Source: DATAQC01 sp046263055
Lineage (GTDB): Bacteria > Actinomycetota > Acidimicrobiia > Acidimicrobiales > AC-14
Reading direction: 5' to 3'
Length of the DNA: 9,697 bases
Assembly: GCA_046263055.1 (NCBI GenBank)
Contig: JBHELO010000022.1
Location: forward strand, 1 to 9,697
Under the pieces are notes generated by a model. The model worked only from the letters and a program-made list of their open reading frames with translations, was not told the origin of the DNA and did not search any database. Positions 6,440 to 9,697 of this stretch are shown here, piece by piece. The first letter of the stretch is position 1. Each line of letters begins with the position of its first letter. A program made the translations under genes and the position numbers.

Positions 6440-6823
6440 ATGGAGCGCGACGAGCGGGGGAGCGGCCCCCTCTCCACGTGGTTCGGGTTCGTCGTCTTCC
6501 TGACGCTGCTGCTGTTCGCCGTCCAGATCCTGTTCAACCTGTACGCCGCGTCGGTGGTCACCTCGGTGTCCTACGACGCCGCTCGGCGGGTGGCGGCCGC
6601 CGCCGGCGACCCGGCGGGGATCGCCCCCGCCGAGGCCGACGCCCGCCGTTCGCTCGGGAGCTACGCGTCGAGGGTGACGTTCGAATGGTCGGTGAACGCC
6701 GACGCCGTCGTCCTGCGGGTGCGGGCCCACAACCCGAGCCTGGTTCTGCCCGCCACCGCCGGGCCGCTGGCCTTCGCCGATCTGGATCGCACCGTTCGTG
6801 TGCGGGTGGAGCAGTTCCGGTGA
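6440..6823 (+). CDS. TadE-like minor pilin/pseudopilin
   Basis: This 127-residue protein has a short charged N-terminus (MERDERGSGPLS), one hydrophobic segment at about 14-36 (FGFVVFLTLLLFAVQILFNL), then the TadE-style polar helix (YAASVVTSVSYDAARRVAAAAG) and a small extracytoplasmic beta-rich domain ending VRVRVEQFR. The helix and the small-residue-rich AARRVA stretch recall the TadE family (PF07811), but the conserved VEFA-type glutamate before the helix is not visible, so this is a divergent member. It lies 36 bases after the pilin gene and its stop overlaps the next start (GTGA). Its likely role is a minor pilin or pilus-anchoring subunit. The SD before it is weak (AAGG about 15 bases upstream). 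Confidence 0.68.
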   Translation: MERDERGSGPLSTWFGFVVFLTLLLFAVQILFNLYAASVVTSVSYDAARRVAAAAGDPAGIAPAEADARRSLGSYASRVTFEWSVNADAVVLRVRAHNPSLVLPATAGPLAFADLDRTVRVRVEQFR

Positions 6824-7317
6824 TCACCCTGCGCGCTGCCGGCCGGCGCCTCGCCGGGCGCCTGCGCGGCGACGAGTCCGGCCAGATGGCGGGCATCGAG
6901 GCCATCCCGTTCGGGCTGCTGGTGTTCGTCGTCGGCGTCCTGCTGGTCACCAACGCATGGGCTGTCGTCGACGCCAAGATCACCATGGCGTCGGCCGCCC
7001 GGGAGGCCACCCGGGCCTACGTGGAGGCCCCGGCCGGCGCCGATCCCGTCGCCCTTGCCCAGGCGGCGGCCGGCGACGCGGTGCGGGGCGGCGGGCGCGA
7101 CCCGGGACTGCTGCGCCTGACGCCTCAGACGGCCGGCTTCTCACGCTGCCAGCGGGTGACGTTCGCGGCGTCGTACCCGGTGCCGGCCATCACCCTGCCG
7201 TGGATCGGCGGGTTCGGCCACGGCTTCACCGCCACCGCCCGTCACTCCGAGGTCGTCGACCCCCTCAGGACCGGCATCCCCGGCTCGGCCTCCGGCTGTG
7301 ACGTCGTCGCGCCCTGA
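6820..7317 (+). CDS. TadE-like minor pilin/pseudopilin
   Basis: This is a 165-residue protein. The basic N-terminus (to about 18) is followed by DESGQMAGIEAIPFGLLVFV, where G21 and E27 resemble a prepilin-type processing region, and then a membrane helix at about 28-48. A polar helix follows (VVDAKITMASAAREATRAYVEA), which is typical of TadE proteins (the usual form is Ala/Ala-Arg-Glu-Gly/Ala-Ala-Arg). The remaining extracytoplasmic part has two cysteines (in SRCQRV and SGCDVV) that could form a disulfide. The GTG start shares four bases with the preceding stop; the frame extends upstream, but that part is a shadow of the pilin and first TadE-like genes. It overlaps the next gene by 20 bases. 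Of the three small proteins, this is the closest to canonical TadE. Confidence 0.72.
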   Translation: MITLRAAGRRLAGRLRGDESGQMAGIEAIPFGLLVFVVGVLLVTNAWAVVDAKITMASAAREATRAYVEAPAGADPVALAQAAAGDAVRGGGRDPGLLRLTPQTAGFSRCQRVTFAASYPVPAITLPWIGGFGHGFTATARHSEVVDPLRTGIPGSASGCDVVAP

Positions 7318-7786
7318 CCCCCGGCGGGGCCGGCTCCCGGAGCGGGGCAGCGTCCTCCTGTTGTTCCCGGCCGCCGTGCTGGTGGTGGTGGTGCTGGCGG
7401 CCATCACCGTCGACTCCGCCATCGCCTTCCTCGGCCAGCGGGAGGTGGCCAACGCGGTGGCGGCCGCCGCCAACGACGCCGCCGGCGAAGGCGTCGGCAA
7501 CTCCGCCTTCTACCAGGGCGACCGCATCGACCTGGATCCCGGGGCCGTCCAGCAGGTGGCCGTGGCCCAGGTGACCGCCGCCCTCGACCCGTCCCGGTTC
7601 CACAACCTGTCGGTGGACGTGGCCGTCACCCCGCCGGCGGTGGCCGGGTGCCCGCCCCAGGTTCGGGTCCAAGCCTCGGCCACGGTTTCCGCCCTCTTCG
7701 GGGCGGCCGTCCCCGGTGGCGGTGGGGAGCGACGCGTGGAGGCGTCCTCCTCGGGCAGCCCTCACCAGGGAAACGGTGGATGCTGA
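7298..7786 (+). CDS. TadG-like or TadE-like small pilus-associated membrane protein
   Basis: This 162-residue protein has an N-terminal RGSV motif (16-19), then a membrane helix (LLLFPAAVLVVVVLAAITVD, about 20-39), then AFLGQREVANAVAAAANDAA. This is the arrangement of the TadG/TadE-like putative Flp pilus-assembly N-domain (RG-S/A, hydrophobic stretch, then an Ala-rich helix). It lacks the large von Willebrand-type domain of full TadG. The rest is a small domain with one cysteine (GCPPQVRV) and an Ala/Val/Gly/Ser-rich end. The GTG start lies inside the previous gene (20-base overlap). It is the last gene of the pilus cluster; 41 bases separate it from the next gene, which has its own promoter. 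The family call is moderately sure. Confidence 0.65.
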   Translation: MTSSRPDPRRGRLPERGSVLLLFPAAVLVVVVLAAITVDSAIAFLGQREVANAVAAAANDAAGEGVGNSAFYQGDRIDLDPGAVQQVAVAQVTAALDPSRFHNLSVDVAVTPPAVAGCPPQVRVQASATVSALFGAAVPGGGGERRVEASSSGSPHQGNGGC

Positions 7787-7792
7787 AACACA

Positions 7793-7821
7793 TTGAAAGG
7801 ATGTCAACCACCACGTAGCAT
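7793..7821 (+). promoter_or_regulatory. Sigma70-type promoter giving a probable leaderless mRNA
   Basis: The -35 TTGAAA (7793-7798, five of six consensus) and -10 TAGCAT (7816-7821, four of six) are separated by an optimal 17 bases. The expected start, six to seven bases after the -10, falls at about 7828, the A of the next gene's ATG. No SD is seen before that ATG. Leaderless transcripts are common in Actinobacteria. The upstream cluster also has no terminator in the 41-base gap, so read-through from the pilus operon may add to expression. Confidence 0.55.
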
Positions 7822-7827
7822 GGGCGC

Positions 7828-9697
7828 ATGGACACGGCCCTGGCACGTCCCCCCGCCGCGACTCTGGCCACCAAGGTGGCTCACACGCCGGTCGACGCCG
7901 TCCGCCTCGTCGCCGAGGCCGAGATCCTGGCTACCGCCCAGATGCCGGGCGTCGTCGAGCTCGTCGGCCTCGAGGGCGACGCCGACCACCCGGTGCTCGT
8001 CACGACGCGGGTGGACGGGCCCGACCTCGCCCGCCTGACCGACCTGGCGGCCGCCGAGATCGCCGGCCTCCTGGCGGCGGTGGCCACCGTCCTGGCCGAC
8101 CTCCACGGCCTGGGCATCGTCCACGGGGCGGTCGTCGCTGACCATGTCGTGGTCGGCCCCGACGGGCGGCCGGTGCTGTGTGGGTTCGGCTATGGGGGGC
8201 GCAGCGGCGAGCCGCCGGTGGCCGAGGCGCCGCTGCCGGAGACGGCCGCCGATCCGGCCCGGGCGCCCGGAGACCCGCTGTCGCCGGCCTCCGACGTGTA
8301 CGCCTTGGGGGCGTTGCTCCAGGCCCTCCTCTCGGTGCCGCCGGCCGGCGGCCCGGCCGACGCCCGGCGGGGACGCCCGGCGGCCGGACGGCGGAGGCTC
8401 CGGCGCCCGAGGGCCCGGCGGAACCGGCGCCCGGCACCCGCCGAGCGGTCGGCACGGGACGCCCTGCGGGCGGTGGCGGCCAGGGCCCTGGCCGCCGACC
8501 CCGCCCTCCGCCTCAGCGCCCGTTCCCTGGCCGCCGCCGTCGGCGCCGCCGTGCCCGGCGCCCGCCTCCCCCGCCGGTCGCCCGCACGTAGTGGGGCGAG
8601 CCCCCTCGGCCTCGGCGGTGCCTTCCCGGACGGCGGCACCGGCCGCCCTGCCACCGGCCTCAGCTTCGCCCGCCGGATCGGCCCCGGGCTGGACGACGCT
8701 GGCGGTCTGGCCTCCCTCGGCATCCCCGAGACCGACGATGGCGCCGCTCCACTCTCCCTCGACGCCCCCGAGGGCGCCTCGGAGGCCGTGGCGTACCCCG
8801 CCCCGTCCGGTGCCATCGATGGCCTCGACCCCACCGGCGGTTCGAACGGATCCGACGGGACGCCGGTCCCCGACGCTTCTCCCTGCCCGGGTGCTCCCGA
8901 CGGCCCCGACAGCGTCCCGCCTCCCTCCCCGTTCGTCACGACCGCCGGCGCCAACCGCGCCGCCCGTCCTGCCGTCACCAGGGACCCCGGTGGGCAGGAC
9001 GGCTCAGGCCGCCTCCCGGCTCCCGGCGGCTCTTCGGGCTCGACCTCGACCTCGCGGGCCGCCACCTGCTCGTCCTCGGCGGAGGCACGAAACGACCGGC
9101 CCGTCCTGGTCGCCACTGCGCCGGCCGCGCCCCCACCAGCGGCAGCGCCGGCGGCGGGCACCGACGTCCCCGCCCTCGGCGCGCTGCGGGCGCGAGGCCG
9201 GGGCCCGAGCCCGCCCGCCGGCGGGCGGCCCCATCGTCGCCTGGCCCTGGCTGCGGCCGCCGCAGTCCTGGCGGTGGTGGCGGTGGCCGGCGTCGGTCGG
9301 ATGCTGTCCCCCGGCGGGGCGGCGCCGCCACGCCGGGGGCTCTCGTCGCCCGGCCGGCCGGGGGTCACCGTGGACAACCCGGGGGCAGGCGCGCAGCCCG
9401 CACCGAGTCCGGCGACAGGGGCTGCGGCTGCCGCCTCGGCCGACGGCACCGCCGCGCTGTCGCCGGGATCGGCGGCCCCCCCGGCCACCGGCGATCGCTC
9501 CACCACCGGGGCGGCCGGAGCGGCCACCGCCGCGCCGGGCTCCCGCCGGCCCCCCCCGACGACACCACACGACCCGCCATGCCCGGCGGTCACGGCCGTC
9601 CTGGCCGCCGACACCGATGGTGACGGCTGCCCCGAGGCCCTGCGCTGGGCGGACGGCGTGATCTCCTCCGGGGACCGCCGGTGGGCGGTCGGCCAGC
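7828..9697 (+). CDS. Membrane-anchored protein-kinase-like (pseudokinase) protein with extracytoplasmic Ca-loop repeat domain; 3' truncated
   Basis: The frame is open for 623 codons and runs off the window. Residues ~10-235 follow a Ser/Thr kinase fold: a possible VAxK lysine K16, alpha-C helix RLVAEAEILA (E30), a strand VLVTTRVDGPDL, the catalytic-loop region IVHGAVVADHVVV (97-109), CGFGYGG (118-124), SDVYALGALL (155-164, D156) and a closing helix ARALAADPALRLSA. There is no glycine-rich loop, the HRD aspartate is A101, the Asn is H106 and DFG is GFG (G119), so catalysis is very unlikely. An ~230-residue low-complexity Pro/Ala/Gly/Ser linker precedes a membrane helix (472-493). A second linker follows, then VLAADTDGDGCPEAL (591-605), a calcium-loop motif as in FG-GAP/VCBS-type repeats, with C585 and C601 nearby. 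The kinase end should be cytoplasmic and the repeat outside. An Arg-rich patch near 180-205 looks odd in frame. Confidence 0.75.
   Translation, partial: MDTALARPPAATLATKVAHTPVDAVRLVAEAEILATAQMPGVVELVGLEGDADHPVLVTTRVDGPDLARLTDLAAAEIAGLLAAVATVLADLHGLGIVHGAVVADHVVVGPDGRPVLCGFGYGGRSGEPPVAEAPLPETAADPARAPGDPLSPASDVYALGALLQALLSVPPAGGPADARRGRPAAGRRRLRRPRARRNRRPAPAERSARDALRAVAARALAADPALRLSARSLAAAVGAAVPGARLPRRSPARSGASPLGLGGAFPDGGTGRPATGLSFARRIGPGLDDAGGLASLGIPETDDGAAPLSLDAPEGASEAVAYPAPSGAIDGLDPTGGSNGSDGTPVPDASPCPGAPDGPDSVPPPSPFVTTAGANRAARPAVTRDPGGQDGSGRLPAPGGSSGSTSTSRAATCSSSAEARNDRPVLVATAPAAPPPAAAPAAGTDVPALGALRARGRGPSPPAGGRPHRRLALAAAAAVLAVVAVAGVGRMLSPGGAAPPRRGLSSPGRPGVTVDNPGAGAQPAPSPATGAAAAASADGTAALSPGSAAPPATGDRSTTGAAGAATAAPGSRRPPPTTPHDPPCPAVTAVLAADTDGDGCPEALRWADGVISSGDRRWAVGQ

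Noticed and set aside
7820..8038. Upstream ATG at 7820 and frame to 8038
   Set aside because: Out of phase with the kinase-like domain, Arg/Pro/Ser-rich, and it would start before the predicted transcription start.
8190..9614. 474-codon minus-strand frame opposite the kinase-like gene
   Set aside because: Ala/Gly/Arg/Pro-rich shadow; the + strand frame has kinase landmarks, a membrane helix and a calcium loop in one frame.
8144..9661. 505-codon + frame (Pro/Arg/Ser-rich) overlapping the kinase-like gene
   Set aside because: Composition is that of an out-of-phase GC-rich frame and it shows no domain; its length follows from stop-codon scarcity.
1..9697. CRISPR array, insertion sequence, integrase or attachment site
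   Set aside because: No regularly spaced repeats, transposase-like protein or terminal inverted repeats were seen; the HNH gene alone is not evidence of a mobile element.

Overview
The window is high-GC DNA (roughly three quarters G+C by eye) with strong G/C preference at third codon positions. Gene types and style suggest a high-GC actinobacterium; the pilin style and the DUF222-HNH gene would fit Acidimicrobiia or a relative, but that placement is inference and no rRNA or other marker is present. All supported genes are on the + strand. The long minus-strand reading frames are antisense shadows caused by the scarcity of stop codons.

Layout: (1) The 3' end of a DUF222/HNH endonuclease-type gene (to 445). 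(2) A 388-base intergenic region with a good sigma70-like promoter at 709-736, a repeat-rich operator-like core inside it, and a possible structured RNA upstream of it. (3) A tight Tad/Flp (type IVc) pilus cluster, 834-7786: cpaB/rcpC, a cpaE-like ATPase homologue, cpaF/tadA, tadB, tadC, a 70-residue Flp-like pilin, and three small single-membrane-helix TadE/TadG-type proteins. Genes cpaB through tadC overlap or nearly abut, most with ATGA-type junctions. An 81-base C-rich, G-poor leader precedes the pilin. (4) A separate gene starting at 7828 and open to the window end. It has a kinase-like domain without its catalytic residues, a long low-complexity linker, one membrane helix, and the start of an extracytoplasmic repeat with a DxDGDG-type calcium-binding loop. 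Its promoter is placed so that transcription should begin at or next to the ATG, giving a leaderless mRNA.

How the genes work together: CpaF is the hexameric motor ATPase, TadB and TadC are the inner-membrane platform, CpaE-type proteins place the machine, and CpaB is the periplasmic/cell-wall SAF-domain component. The Flp-like peptide is the likely fibre subunit and the TadE/G-like proteins are minor or pseudopilins. No prepilin peptidase or secretin is seen here; the peptidase must lie elsewhere if the pilin is processed.

The points most worth following are the catalytically dead, membrane-anchored kinase-like protein next to the pilus operon, the CpaE homologue that has lost both P-loop lysines, the non-canonical pilin, and the control elements at the two promoters. 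Nothing here proves a wholly new system. The pilus plus pseudokinase pairing is the best candidate.
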